Source of the DNA: Actinomycetes bacterium
GTDB taxonomy: Bacteria; Actinomycetota; Actinomycetes; Actinomycetales; Dermatophilaceae
DNA: 64,000 nucleotides
Reading direction: 5' to 3'
NCBI GenBank assembly: GCA_029552065.1
Contig: JAKPEG010000225.1
Span: 1-64,000 of the forward strand
Made by a program: the position numbers and the translations under genes. Under the pieces are notes generated by a model that was not told where the DNA came from, ran no database searches, and worked only from the letters and a program-made list of their open reading frames with translations. This document shows, in pieces, positions 8,046-17,201 of the stretch (within the stretch, counting starts at the first letter, position 1; every line of letters starts with the position of its first letter).

Positions 8046-9989
8046 ATGACCACCTCGCCCACCCCCGTGACCCTTCCGGCGCCCGAGGCGACGCAGGCCT
8101 GGCTCGACGACCTCGCGACGGCCCGGCTGGACCTGGCGCGGGAACTCGTCGCCGCCCTCAAGGCCGACCCGCCCGGCGACACCCTCGCCGCCCTGCGCCG
8201 CTGGAACGACCTCGAGATCGCGATGAGCGACGTCGCCGCGGTCGCGTCCCTGTTCAGCGAGGTCCACCCGCTCGAGCCGGTCCGCACCCGCGCCGAGGTG
8301 GCCATCCAGGACGTCCAGAAGTTGCAGACCGAGATCGGCCTGGACCGCGAGCTGTTCCAGGTCTACGCCGACCTGGACCCGGCCGGGCTCGACGAGTCGG
8401 CGGCGCGGCTGCTCGAGCGGATCCGTCGCGACTTCCGCCGTGCCGGCGTGGACCGCGACGAAACGACCCGGACCCGGATCCGGGAGATCAACGACCGGAT
8501 GGTCCTCGTCGGGCAGGAGTTCAACAAGAACATCCGCGACGACGTGCGGACGATCCGGGTCGAGCCGGCGGCGCTCGCCGGGCTGCCGCAGGACTGGCTC
8601 GCCGCCCACCCGGTCGGCGCGGACGGGCTCGTCACCGTGACCACCGACTATCCCGACGTCGTCCCGGTCTCCACCTATGGCACGGTCCGCGAGACCCGCC
8701 GCGCCTTGCGCGAGCAGTTCCTCAACCGGGCGTGGCCGGCCAACGACGCACTCCTGCACGAGCTGTTCGACCTGCGCCAGGAGCTCGCCGGCCTGCTCGG
8801 CTATGCCGACTGGGCCGAGTTCGACGCCGAGGTGAAGATGATCGGCTCGGGCGCGGCGATTCCCGTGTTCGTCGACAAGATCGCCGCCGTCTCGCTCGAG
8901 TCGGGGCTGCGCGACCGTGCTGTGCTCCTCGAGCGCGTGCGCGCCGACCGGCCCGACGCCGTCGAGGTCGACGGGGTCGACGCCGCGCACTACGAGGAGA
9001 TCGTCCGCCGCGAACACTACGACGTCGACGCACAGCAGGTGCGGGCCTTCTGCGACTTCACCAAGGTCCGCCAGGGGCTGCTCGACGTCACCGGCCGACT
9101 CTTCGGTCTCAGCTACCGCCCCGTGACCGACGCCGCCGTGTGGCATCCCGACGTCGCGGCATACGACGTCGTGCGCGCGGGGGAGGAGGGCACCGAGGGT
9201 GCCGGCAAGCGGCTCGGGCGCATCTACCTCGACCTGCACCCCCGCGAGGGCAAATACAAGCACGCCGCCCAGTTCGACCTGCGTTCGGGCGTCGCGGGTC
9301 GGGCGCTTCCCGAGGGCGTCCTCGTGTGCAACTTCTCCCGGGGGCTCATGGAGTTCGACCACGTGACGACGCTCTTCCATGAGTTCGGTCACCTGCTGCA
9401 CCACGTGCTCGGCGGGGCCCAGGAGTGGGTGCGCTTCTCCGGGGTCGCCACCGAGTGGGACTTCGTCGAGGCGCCCAGCCAGATGCTCGAGGAATGGGCG
9501 TGGGATGCCGACATCCTGCAGACCTTCGCCACCGACGAGGGCGGCACCCCGATCCCACGGGAGCTCGTCGAGAAGATGCGCCGCGCCGACGACTTCGGCA
9601 AGGGCTACAAGGCGCGCACCCAGATGTTCTACGCCGCGCTCTCCTATGCGCTCCACGTCGAGCGCCCGGCCGACATCACCGCGCGAGCCGTGCAGCTGCA
9701 GGAGCAGTATTCGCTCTTCCCCTACCAGGAGGGCACCCACTTCACGGCCTCCTTCGGCCACCTCGAGGGCTATTCGAGCGCCTACTACACCTACATGTGG
9801 TCGCTCGTCATCGCCAAGGACCTCTTCTCCGCCTTCGACCGGCGCGACCTGTTCGAGCCCACCGTCGCCGCGCGCTACCGCGACCGGGTGCTCGCCCGGG
9901 GCGGCAGCCGGGACGCGGCCGTCCTCGTCTCCGACTTCCTCGGTCGCCCTTACACCTTCGATGCGTATGCCGCGTGGTTGGCCGAGTGA
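8046..9989 (+). CDS. M3 family oligoendopeptidase
   Basis: A 647-aa cytosolic zinc metallopeptidase of the thimet oligopeptidase/Dcp family, expected to degrade short peptides. The zinc motif HEFGH (about residue 445, in TLFHEFGHLLHHV) and the downstream third-ligand region VEAPSQMLEEW are intact. No signal peptide. The stop overlaps the acylphosphatase start (GTGA at 9986), suggesting coupling. Confidence 0.9.
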   Translation: MTTSPTPVTLPAPEATQAWLDDLATARLDLARELVAALKADPPGDTLAALRRWNDLEIAMSDVAAVASLFSEVHPLEPVRTRAEVAIQDVQKLQTEIGLDRELFQVYADLDPAGLDESAARLLERIRRDFRRAGVDRDETTRTRIREINDRMVLVGQEFNKNIRDDVRTIRVEPAALAGLPQDWLAAHPVGADGLVTVTTDYPDVVPVSTYGTVRETRRALREQFLNRAWPANDALLHELFDLRQELAGLLGYADWAEFDAEVKMIGSGAAIPVFVDKIAAVSLESGLRDRAVLLERVRADRPDAVEVDGVDAAHYEEIVRREHYDVDAQQVRAFCDFTKVRQGLLDVTGRLFGLSYRPVTDAAVWHPDVAAYDVVRAGEEGTEGAGKRLGRIYLDLHPREGKYKHAAQFDLRSGVAGRALPEGVLVCNFSRGLMEFDHVTTLFHEFGHLLHHVLGGAQEWVRFSGVATEWDFVEAPSQMLEEWAWDADILQTFATDEGGTPIPRELVEKMRRADDFGKGYKARTQMFYAALSYALHVERPADITARAVQLQEQYSLFPYQEGTHFTASFGHLEGYSSAYYTYMWSLVIAKDLFSAFDRRDLFEPTVAARYRDRVLARGGSRDAAVLVSDFLGRPYTFDAYAAWLAE

Positions 9990-10315
9990 CCCCTGCGTCC
10001 GGCCGCGACACCGGTCCTCACACCGACACCGGGACCGAGCGGGTGGTCGTCTTCGTCACCGGTCACGTCCAGGGCGTGGGCTTCCGGTGGTGGACGAGCG
10101 CCAAGGGTCGTGAGCTCGGGCTCGTCGGCTATGCCCGCAATCTCGAGGACGGGCGGGTCGAGGTGCTCGCCCAGGGGCCGACGGCCGCCGTCGACGCCCT
10201 CGTCACGCTCCTGCGCGAGCAGCCCTCCACTGCCCGGCGACCCGGGCGGGTCCGCGGCTGCGTCGTCCAGTTCGGCCAGCCGGTCGCAGGGCTCACCGGC
10301 TTCCGGGAGCGCTGA
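9986..10315 (+). CDS. acyP: Acylphosphatase
   Basis: A 109-aa protein that hydrolyses carboxyl-phosphate bonds. It has the two family signatures: GHVQGVGFRWW with the catalytic Arg, and GYARNLEDGRVEV with the catalytic Asn. An N-terminal tail of about 20 residues precedes the domain. GTG overlaps the preceding stop by 4 nt. Confidence 0.92.
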   Translation: MTPASGRDTGPHTDTGTERVVVFVTGHVQGVGFRWWTSAKGRELGLVGYARNLEDGRVEVLAQGPTAAVDALVTLLREQPSTARRPGRVRGCVVQFGQPVAGLTGFRER

Positions 10316-10356
10316 GCGCGCCGGCGTCGGCCGGCCGGCTGTCGCGGGTGGCCGCG

Positions 10357-10389
10357 GGGTGGGCCGAGGGTGGGCCGAGGGTGGGCCGC
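10357..10389 (+). repeat. Three tandem 11-bp repeats upstream of the chorismate mutase gene
   Basis: gggtgggccga is repeated at 10357, 10368 and 10379 (last base changed in the third copy). It lies 38 bp upstream of the -10 element of the next gene. An 11-bp period places the copies on one face of the helix, so they could be operator half-sites; this is inference. Confidence 0.75.
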
Positions 10390-10427
10390 TGGGTGGTCGG
10401 CGGCGGGCGTGCGGTGGGCACACGGCA

Positions 10428-10433
10428 TACGCT
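10428..10433 (+). promoter_or_regulatory. -10 element TACGCT of the chorismate mutase gene (leaderless)
   Basis: TACGCT overlaps a GGCATAC motif and ends 7 nt before GTG 10441, with no Shine-Dalgarno sequence. Confidence 0.45.
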
Positions 10434-10440
10434 GCGGTTC

Positions 10441-10746
10441 GTGAGCGAGATCCCCGCCGAGCTCGTCGCGCTGCGCGCGAGCATCGACAACCTCGACGCC
10501 GCCCTCGTGCACCTGCTCGCCGAGCGGTTCAGGTGCACGCAGACCGTGGGTCACCTCAAGGCGCGCCTGGGCCTGCCTCCGTCCGACCCCGACCGCGAGG
10601 TGGCCCAGATGGCCCGGTTGCGGGAACTCGCCGAGGAGTCGGGCCTGGACCCCGCCTTCGCGGAGAAGTTCCTCGCCTTCGTCATCGCCGAGGTCATCCG
10701 CAACCACGGGACGATTGCGCAGCAGTCCGTCCGGACCGCGGACTGA
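10441..10746 (+). CDS. Chorismate mutase, AroQ type
   Basis: A 101-aa all-helical protein matching stand-alone AroQ chorismate mutases, which convert chorismate to prephenate for Phe/Tyr synthesis. The first helix LRASIDNLDAALVHLLAER carries the conserved Asp and Arg. VGHLKARLGLPPSDPDRE and the C-terminal helix complete the fold. An in-frame upstream extension runs through the 11-bp repeats and is not homologous, so GTG 10441 is chosen. No other aromatic amino acid gene is adjacent. Confidence 0.85.
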   Translation: MSEIPAELVALRASIDNLDAALVHLLAERFRCTQTVGHLKARLGLPPSDPDREVAQMARLRELAEESGLDPAFAEKFLAFVIAEVIRNHGTIAQQSVRTAD

Positions 10747-10770
10747 GGCGAGCCCGCCAGGGCCGTCCAC

Positions 10771-11850
10771 ATGCCGCTCCAGGAGCATCAGCCGCCCGAC
10801 CGGTGGCATCTGCGGGTCCGGCTGCACTTGCCGGTCCGCGACGCCGAGGGCCCGGACCGCTTCCAGGCCTTCCTCGTGAGCGCGATCGCGGCGATCACCC
10901 TCACCCGGGCGTTCCTCGGGCTCACCGGCTATCCGCAGCTCGGCGGGGGCGGGTTGCACCTCGCCCACCTGCTGTGGGGCGGGCTGGGGATGGTCGTGGC
11001 CCTCCTCGTGGGGATGCTCTTCCTCAGCCGCACGGCGCGCACGGGCGCGGCCGTCGTCGGCGGGGTGGGCTTCGGGCTGTTCATCGACGAGGTCGGCAAG
11101 TTCGTCACCGGCGACAACAACTACTTCTTCCAACCGGTCGCCGCGATCATCTATGCGACCTTCGTCGCCCTCTATCTCGTCGTCCGCGCCGTCGTCGAGC
11201 GCCGTCCGCTCACCGACCGGGAGCGGCTGGTCAACGCCGTCGAGCTGCTCAAGGAGTTCGCCGCCCGGGACCTCGACGAGGGGGAGCGCGCACGGGCCCT
11301 GGCCCTGCTCGCCGCCGCGGATCCCGCCGATCCGCTCGTCGGCCCCCTCACCGAGGCGCTGCGCGCCGTGCCCTCCCAACCCCCGTCGCGCTCGTGGGTC
11401 GCGCGAGGCTATGCCGCGACCCGCCGCTCGATCATCAGCCTGCCCCGGCTCGAGCTGGTCAAACGCTGGTCGATCCTCGCATTCGTCGCCTTCTGTGCGG
11501 TGGCCCTCGCCGACGCGGTGCGGGCGCTGCAGGCCGAGCCGACCGTCGGCAACCGGATCTACGTCGGCGCCGCCGCCCTCTCCGCGCTCCTCTCGCTCGT
11601 CGCGGCGGGGGTCTGGGTCCGGCGCGACCGCGACCGCGGGCTGCGGCTCGTCGAGCTCGCGCTGCTCCTGCAGGTGCTCGTCGTCCAGTTCTTCCGGCTG
11701 CTGGCCGCTCAGTTCGAGGGCTACCTCACGGCGATCGTCGGGCTCGCGCTCGTGGGGCTGTGCCGCGCGATGCGTTTCGAGCACCGGACCCGACATGCCT
11801 CCGATGCCGACCCGGTCGTCCCGCCGGGTGAGCCGGGTGAGCCGGGGTAG
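10771..11850 (+). CDS. Polytopic membrane protein of unknown function
   Basis: A 359-aa protein with about eight predicted membrane spans: four between residues 35 and 140 and four between 230 and 330. They are separated by a soluble loop rich in Glu/Leu/Arg. The conserved-looking stretch [12 protein letters not shown] sits in the third span. I recognise no enzyme motif. It starts 24 bp after the chorismate mutase gene and may be co-transcribed with it. It ends in a short GEPGEPG tail. Confidence 0.75.
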   Translation: MPLQEHQPPDRWHLRVRLHLPVRDAEGPDRFQAFLVSAIAAITLTRAFLGLTGYPQLGGGGLHLAHLLWGGLGMVVALLVGMLFLSRTARTGAAVVGGVGFGLFIDEVGKFVTGDNNYFFQPVAAIIYATFVALYLVVRAVVERRPLTDRERLVNAVELLKEFAARDLDEGERARALALLAAADPADPLVGPLTEALRAVPSQPPSRSWVARGYAATRRSIISLPRLELVKRWSILAFVAFCAVALADAVRALQAEPTVGNRIYVGAAALSALLSLVAAGVWVRRDRDRGLRLVELALLLQVLVVQFFRLLAAQFEGYLTAIVGLALVGLCRAMRFEHRTRHASDADPVVPPGEPGEPG

Positions 11851-11895
11851 GACACCGCCACCCGCCTCGCCTCAACAGCCTCATATACCCCATCA

Positions 11896-11930
11896 GTCAC
11901 TCACGTCACTCACGTCACCAAACGTCACTC
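11896..11930. repeat. Iterated GTCAC repeats upstream of smc
   Basis: GTCACTCAC occurs at 11896-11904 and 11905-11913, followed by GTCACC at 11914 and GTCACTC at 11924. The stretch is lower in GC than its surroundings and precedes the putative smc promoter. It could bind a regulator; nothing more can be said. Confidence 0.6.
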
Positions 11931-11976
11931 GAATCACCGGTATGCCGTGCTGTCCGGTCGGGCGCGGCGACCCGGG

Positions 11977-11982
11977 TAGCCT
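11977..11982 (+). promoter_or_regulatory. Putative -10 element TAGCCT of smc
   Basis: TAGCCT fits TANNNT. There is no start codon at leaderless distance, so the smc mRNA would have a 5' UTR of about 114 nt containing an 11-bp tandem repeat. Confidence 0.4.
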
Positions 11983-12029
11983 GTTCGGGATCCGTCGACG
12001 GCGCGCCGGAGTTGCGTGCGCCGACGCCG

Positions 12030-12084
12030 TGCCACCGCTGTCCCACCGCTGTCCCACCGCCGTTCGACCGCCGTCCCGCCACAC
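12030..12084 (+). repeat. 11-bp tandem repeat in the smc leader
   Basis: Four units of tcccaccgctg type lie at 12030, 12041, 12052 and 12063, plus a degenerate fifth at 12074. They sit between the putative promoter and the smc start. It is C-rich on this strand, so the RNA would be largely unstructured there. Confidence 0.75.
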
Positions 12085-12102
12085 CAGGGGAGTCCGACCA
12101 CC

Positions 12103-15100
12103 GTGTACCTGCGCAGCGTGACCCTCAAGGGGTTCAAGTCGTTCGCCTCGGCGACGACCATGCGCCTGGAACGGGGGATCACCTGCATCGTCGGTCCCAA
12201 CGGATCGGGCAAGTCCAATGTCGTCGACGCCCTCGCCTGGGTGATGGGCGAGCAGGGGGCCAAGAGCCTGCGCGGCGGCAAGATGGAGGACGTGATCTTC
12301 GCCGGCACGGCCGGCCGTCCGCCGTTGGGCCGGGCCGAGGTCGCGCTCACGATCGACAACTCCGACGGGGCCCTGCCGATCGACTACACCGAGGTGACGA
12401 TCAGCCGGACGATGTTCCGCAACGGCGGCTCCGACTATGCGATCAACGGCACCCCGTGTCGTCTGCTCGACGTGCAGGAACTGCTCTCGGACAGCGGAAT
12501 CGGCCGCGAGATGCACGTGATCGTCGGCCAGGGCCAGCTCGACGCGGTGCTGCGCGCGACGCCCGAGGAGCGCCGTGGCTTCATCGAGGAGGCCGCCGGG
12601 GTCCTCAAGCACCGCAAGCGCAAGGAGCGCGCGCTGCGCAAGCTCGAGGCGATGGAGGCCAACCTCACCCGGGTCCAGGACCTCACCGGTGAGATCCGCC
12701 GCCAGCTGGGTCCGCTCGGGCGTCAGGCCGAGACCGCGCGCCGGGCGGGGGTCATCCAGGCCGAGGTGCGCGACGCCCGGCTGCGGCTCATCGCCGACGA
12801 CCTCGTCCAGCTCACGGCGACCCTCGAGCAGGAGGTTGCCGACGAGAGCGCCCTCATGACCCGTCGGGCCGAGGTGGAGGCCGATCTGTCCCGGCTCGGC
12901 GCCCGCTTGACGGCCCTGGAGACCGAGGCCGACGAGGCCCGCCCCCAACTCGCCGCGACGCAGGAGAGCTGGTTCTCGCTCACCCGACTCGTCGAGCGGC
13001 TCGGGGCGACCGCGACCCTCGCCGGCGAGCGGGTCCGGCTGCTCGCCGAGGACGACGAGCCCGAGGCGGCCCGCCCCGGCGTGCCGACCCGCGACCCCGA
13101 GGCGATGCGGGCCCAGGCCGCCCAGCTGCGCGAGGAGCACGGCACCCTGCTCGAGGAGATCGTCGCCGCGTCGACCGCGCTCGGCGAGGCGGTCGCCGCG
13201 CGCGCCGACGCCGAGGCGAGGTATGCCGCCGAGCAGGCCCGGCTCGCCCAACAGATCCGCGCGGCGGCCGACCGGCGGGAAGGCCTCGCACGGCTGGCCG
13301 GCCAGGTGGCGGCCCGGGCCTCGCGGGTGGAGGCGGGGGAGGCCGAGCTCGGCCGGCTCGACGACATCGCAGCCCAGTCGCTCGTCCGCGCCGCCGAGGC
13401 CGAGCGCGAGTTCGCCCGACTGGAGGCGAGCATCGCGGTGGACGAAGAGGGTGAGGAGGGCCTCGACGCCGCGCACGAGGAAGCCGCCTCCCGGCTTGCG
13501 ACGCTCGAGGCCGAGGCCGACGGACTGCGCGAGCAGGAGCGGTCGGCCGACCGCGACCGGCAGTCGGCCCAGGCCCGCGCGGAGGCGCTCGAACTCTCCC
13601 TCACCCGCAAGGACGGCGCGGCCGCCCTCCTGGCGACGGCTGCGAACGGGACCCGGCCGGGCGTCGGCGACGGGGGCGACGGGGGCGACGGGGGCGACCC
13701 GAGCGTGCTCGGCTCGGTGTCCGGTCTCCTGCACGTCCAGCCCGGCGACGAGGCGGCCCTCGCAGCGGTGCTCGGCTGGGCCGCGGACGCGGTCGCCGTG
13801 TCCACGCTCGCCGACGCCGCCCGCCATGTCGCCGCCCTGCGGGAGAGCGACGGCGGGCGCGCCGGCATCCTCGTCGGCGCGACGGCCCGGCCCACCGAAC
13901 CTGCCGGATGGCCCACGCTCGACGAGGGGGCGCGCTGGGCCCGCGAGGTGGTGAGCGCTCCCGCCGACCTACGACCCGCGCTCGAGCAGTTGCTCGACCG
14001 AGTGGCGCTCGTCGCCGATCCCGAGGCGGCCCAACGCCTCGCGGCCCGCGGGATCACGGCGGTCACCCCGCTGGGCGACGTCTTCGCACCCGGCTTCGTC
14101 CGTGGCGGCGGCGGCGGTGCGCCGAGCCTGCTGGAGATCCAGGCGGCACTCGATGAGGCCCGCGAACGGGCGGCGGCGGCGACCCGGCTGGTCCAACAGG
14201 CCCGGTTCGGGCTCGCCGGCCTCGCCGACCGGATCCGTGCGGCGAGCGAGTCGGTGGAGGCCAGCCTCGACCGGCTGCACGACTCCGACGCCCGGATGAC
14301 CGCCGTCGGCGAACAGCTCGGTGGCCTGGGGTCGGTCGTGCGCGCAGCCCGTGCCGAGGCAGAGCGCACCCAGCGCGCGATGGCCGCCGCCCGCGCGGCG
14401 CTCGAGATCGACCGGGCCGAGCACGCCGCGCTGGCCACCCGGCTGGCAGCAGCCACGGTGCCCGAGGCCGGCGACGAGGACGAACCCGACAGCGGCCTGC
14501 GCGACGAACTCGAGGCAGCGGCCGCGACGGCGCGCGGCCACGAGACCGAGGCACGGCTCACCCTGCGCACCAGAGAGGAACGGGCCCGGGCGGTGCACGA
14601 CCGTGCCGAGTCGCTCGAGGCGGCGGCGAGCGCCGAGCTGGCCGCCCGCGAGCGCCAGGCGGCCCGCCGCCAACGGCGCGCGCGAGAGGCCCGGGTCGCC
14701 GCAGCGGTGCGCGAGGGCGCGGCATACGCCGCGGCGCGGCTGCAGCTGAGCGCGATGCGGGCCGACGAGGCACGTCGGGCCGGCGAGGCGGCCCGCGACG
14801 CGCGTGACGCCGAGTTGGGGATCGTGCGACGAGAGACCTCGGGACTGCAGGAGCACCTGCGCGAACTCACCGACTCGGTCCACCGCGACGAGGTCGCCCG
14901 CGCCCAGCAGCGACTGCGCATCGACGCGCTCCAGGCCCGCGCGTTGGAGGAATACGGCGTCGAATCCGCCACTCTCGTCGAGGAATTCGGCCCGCATCAG
15001 CCCGTTCCCGTGCTTCCCGACCCGGATCGCGGCGACGGCGACGCCGACACGGACCAGCAGTTCCAACCGCAGTCGCAGCCCTTCGTCCGCGAGGCGCAGG

Positions 15101-15747
15101 AGAAGCGGCTGCGGTCGGCCGAACGCAAGCTCGCCGCCCTCGGCCGGGTCAACCCCCTCGCCCTCGAGGAGTTCGCCGCGCTCGAGGAGCGCCATACCTT
15201 CCTCACCACGCAGCTCGAGGACCTCAAGCGGTCCAAGCGCGACCTGCTCGACATCGTCAAGGAGGTCGACGAACGGGTCGAGCAGGCCTTCGCCGAGGCC
15301 TTCCGCGACACGGCCGAGCAGTTCGAGGGGGTTTTCTCGCGGCTGTTCCCCGGCGGAGAGGGGCGGCTCACCCTCACCGACCCCGAGCACATGCTCACCA
15401 CCGGCCTCGAGGTCGAGGCGCGGCCGCCCGGCAAGAAGATCAAGCGGCTCTCGCTGCTGTCCGGCGGCGAACGCTCGCTCGTCGCGGTCGCGCTGCTCGT
15501 CGCGATCTTCAAGGCCCGGCCCAGCCCGTTTTACATCATGGACGAGGTGGAGGCCGCGCTCGACGACGCCAACCTCGGGCGGCTGCTCACCCTCTTCGAG
15601 GAGTTGCGCGACTCGAGCCAGCTCATCGTCATCACGCATCAGAAGAAGACGATGGAGATCGCCGACGCCCTCTACGGCGTCACCATGCGCGGCGATGGGG
15701 TGACGGCCGTCGTCTCTCAGCGGATGCGCGACCTCGCCACCGCCTGA
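12103..15747 (+). CDS. smc: Chromosome segregation protein SMC
   Basis: A 1214-aa SMC ATPase that, with ScpA/ScpB, compacts and segregates the chromosome. The N-terminal head has Walker A GPNGSGKS (about residue 31). Two long coiled coils flank a hinge at about 510-665. The C-terminal head has the ABC signature LSGGE (about 1119) and Walker B YIMDEVEAALDD (about 1145). Start GTG 12103 gives the canonical N-terminus YLRSVTLKGFKSFA and has GGGGAG upstream. The hinge entrance carries a 9-bp repeat encoding Gly-Asp-Gly. ftsY, usually next, is displaced 14 kb downstream. Confidence 0.96.
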   Translation: MYLRSVTLKGFKSFASATTMRLERGITCIVGPNGSGKSNVVDALAWVMGEQGAKSLRGGKMEDVIFAGTAGRPPLGRAEVALTIDNSDGALPIDYTEVTISRTMFRNGGSDYAINGTPCRLLDVQELLSDSGIGREMHVIVGQGQLDAVLRATPEERRGFIEEAAGVLKHRKRKERALRKLEAMEANLTRVQDLTGEIRRQLGPLGRQAETARRAGVIQAEVRDARLRLIADDLVQLTATLEQEVADESALMTRRAEVEADLSRLGARLTALETEADEARPQLAATQESWFSLTRLVERLGATATLAGERVRLLAEDDEPEAARPGVPTRDPEAMRAQAAQLREEHGTLLEEIVAASTALGEAVAARADAEARYAAEQARLAQQIRAAADRREGLARLAGQVAARASRVEAGEAELGRLDDIAAQSLVRAAEAEREFARLEASIAVDEEGEEGLDAAHEEAASRLATLEAEADGLREQERSADRDRQSAQARAEALELSLTRKDGAAALLATAANGTRPGVGDGGDGGDGGDPSVLGSVSGLLHVQPGDEAALAAVLGWAADAVAVSTLADAARHVAALRESDGGRAGILVGATARPTEPAGWPTLDEGARWAREVVSAPADLRPALEQLLDRVALVADPEAAQRLAARGITAVTPLGDVFAPGFVRGGGGGAPSLLEIQAALDEARERAAAATRLVQQARFGLAGLADRIRAASESVEASLDRLHDSDARMTAVGEQLGGLGSVVRAARAEAERTQRAMAAARAALEIDRAEHAALATRLAAATVPEAGDEDEPDSGLRDELEAAAATARGHETEARLTLRTREERARAVHDRAESLEAAASAELAARERQAARRQRRAREARVAAAVREGAAYAAARLQLSAMRADEARRAGEAARDARDAELGIVRRETSGLQEHLRELTDSVHRDEVARAQQRLRIDALQARALEEYGVESATLVEEFGPHQPVPVLPDPDRGDGDADTDQQFQPQSQPFVREAQEKRLRSAERKLAALGRVNPLALEEFAALEERHTFLTTQLEDLKRSKRDLLDIVKEVDERVEQAFAEAFRDTAEQFEGVFSRLFPGGEGRLTLTDPEHMLTTGLEVEARPPGKKIKRLSLLSGGERSLVAVALLVAIFKARPSPFYIMDEVEAALDDANLGRLLTLFEELRDSSQLIVITHQKKTMEIADALYGVTMRGDGVTAVVSQRMRDLATA

Positions 15748-15887
15748 ACTCCGCTACCCCGGCCGTCCGCATTCTGGGACAGACCCCGGACGAATCGGGG
15801 GTGTGCCCGCATGTATGCCGTGATCCAGGTCACGTCGCGCGCGCGTCATGGTGGTCTCGGGCTCGCGGATTTGCGACCCTGGTGGGC

Positions 15888-16283
15888 ATGGTCGCGCTCG
15901 TCTTCGGCATGATCCTCGTCCTGTGCCTCGGCCTGGCGGTCGTCCTGGCCGTGGCCCTGCCGGCCCGGCGCGAGGGTCGCGACCTGCTCACCCCGCACGG
16001 GGAGGACGTCGTCGCCAAGGTGCGCGAGCGCACCGGGACGCTCGCCTCGGCGACCGCCGAGCGGACCGGCGACCTGGTGAACTCGGCGAAGGACAGGGTG
16101 GATGCGGCCCGGGAGCGAGTCGAGAGCGTCCGGGGCAACGCGGCCACGGGTGCCGCAGGTGACAACGCGGCCACGGGTGCCACCGGTGACAGCGCGGTCA
16201 CGCGTGGCCACGTGGCCACCGGGCAGCCAGGTCTGGATTCGTCCCCGGCGGCGATGGTCGACGCGCCGTCTCGCGAGCGCTGA
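15888..16283 (+). CDS. Small single-pass membrane protein with a repeat tail
   Basis: A 131-aa protein with an N-terminal hydrophobic span (about residues 2-25). A charged helical region resembling apolipoprotein-like amphipathic segments (VRERTGTLASATAERTGDL) follows, then an Ala/Gly/Thr tail holding two copies of a nine-residue repeat. Family not recognised. Start ATG 15888 places the span at the N-terminus; the frame is open upstream. It lies between smc and the convergent IclR gene. Confidence 0.6.
   Translation: MVALVFGMILVLCLGLAVVLAVALPARREGRDLLTPHGEDVVAKVRERTGTLASATAERTGDLVNSAKDRVDAARERVESVRGNAATGAAGDNAATGATGDSAVTRGHVATGQPGLDSSPAAMVDAPSRER
16137..16190 (+). repeat. 27-bp in-frame tandem repeat
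   Basis: Two copies (16137-16163 and 16164-16190) encode NAATGAAGD and NAATGATGD in the C-terminal tail of the small membrane protein; a degenerate third follows. Confidence 0.85.
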
Positions 16284-16338
16284 GGCCTCCTTCAGTCACT
16301 GCGCCGATCCCTTTGCGCGTCCGATCCGGATGTCGGCG

Positions 16339-17040
16339 CTAGATCCTCGACCCCAGGGCGTGCGCTTCGGCCATGACGAGTTCAGCCACCTCCTCGGCGA
16401 CGACGTCGCCGACGAAGACGACGGCCAGGGCCGCACGGCATACCCGATGGCTGTCGAAGACGGGTGCGGCGATGGCGCGGAAGCCCTCGATCACCTCGCT
16501 CTCGCTCGCCGCCCAGCCGCGCGCCCGGGCCACGGTGACCTCGGCGCGCTCGCCGGGCAGTGGCGCTTCACCCGCGAGCAGGGCCATTCCGGGTGCTCCG
16601 TGGTCGATGGGATGGCGCAGCCCGGGGCGATAGCTCACGTGCGCAGCGGCGGCGGGCGGCTCGACCACCTCGATCGTCACGGCCTCCTCCCCGTGTCGGA
16701 CGACGAGGAAGGCGGTCTTGTCGGCCGCGACGGCCAACCGCAGCAGGTGCCGGCTCGCGACGGCGCGCAGCTGTGGGGTGAACCGGCCGGCGAGCACGGT
16801 GAGTCCGGCACCGGGCTGGTAGCGACCGGTAGTGTCGCGGGCGAGCAGGCCGTGGTCCTCGAGGGTGCGCAGCATCCGATAGGTGATCGAACGGTGCATC
16901 CCGACCTCGCGGGCGATCTCGGCGACCGACAACGGTTCGCCCGCCTCGCTCACGTGCTCGAGGACCCGTAGGCCTCGGTCGAGGGTCTGCGACGCCGGGC
17001 GGTTGAGGTCGTTCCGCGACGCGGTCTCACCCGTTGCCAT
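16339..17040 (-). CDS. IclR family transcriptional regulator
   Basis: A 233-aa regulator. The N-terminal winged helix (LDRGLRVLEHV ... LSVAEIAREVGMHRSITYRMLRTLEDHGLL) is followed by the IclR effector-binding domain (about 85-230). ATG 17040 is preferred because GAAGGG lies six bases upstream; GTG 17046 would abut that site. It is divergent from the ABC importer gene at 17202 with palindromes between, so it probably controls that importer and the downstream catabolic genes. IclR proteins often sense aromatic or carboxylic acids; the ligand is unknown. Confidence 0.9.
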   Translation of the reverse strand: MATGETASRNDLNRPASQTLDRGLRVLEHVSEAGEPLSVAEIAREVGMHRSITYRMLRTLEDHGLLARDTTGRYQPGAGLTVLAGRFTPQLRAVASRHLLRLAVAADKTAFLVVRHGEEAVTIEVVEPPAAAAHVSYRPGLRHPIDHGAPGMALLAGEAPLPGERAEVTVARARGWAASESEVIEGFRAIAAPVFDSHRVCRAALAVVFVGDVVAEEVAELVMAEAHALGSRI

Positions 17041-17054
17041 CGCCACCCCTTCGC

Positions 17055-17116
17055 CTCTAGAGTGTCGGCATTCCTATATCGAACGACGCTGTCCGACTAT
17101 AGAGCAAGACTCTAGA
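17055..17116. promoter_or_regulatory. Divergent operator region between the IclR gene and livJ
   Basis: CTCTAGAG (17055-17062) and CTCTAGA (17110-17116) flank an imperfect dyad with half-sites CTATATCG (17074-17081) and CGACTATAG (17094-17102). The tract is AT-richer than its surroundings. TATAGA (17098-17103) could be a -10 for livJ. Paired sites in a divergent promoter fit autoregulation by IclR. Confidence 0.5.
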
Positions 17117-17201
17117 CGAGGGCAGTGCGTGCCGGTAGGGCTGGGGTCCGAGTCCGGGTTCCAGGAAGCACGGCGGGATACCGCCAGCGTCAGGAGGCGT
17201 C

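Noticed and set aside
10357-12084. Short tandem repeats considered as CRISPR
   Set aside because: The units are 9-11 bp and directly abutting, with no spacers and no cas genes.
11893-13827. 644-codon antisense frame over the smc 5' half
   Set aside because: Shadow of the coiled-coil coding sequence; no motif.
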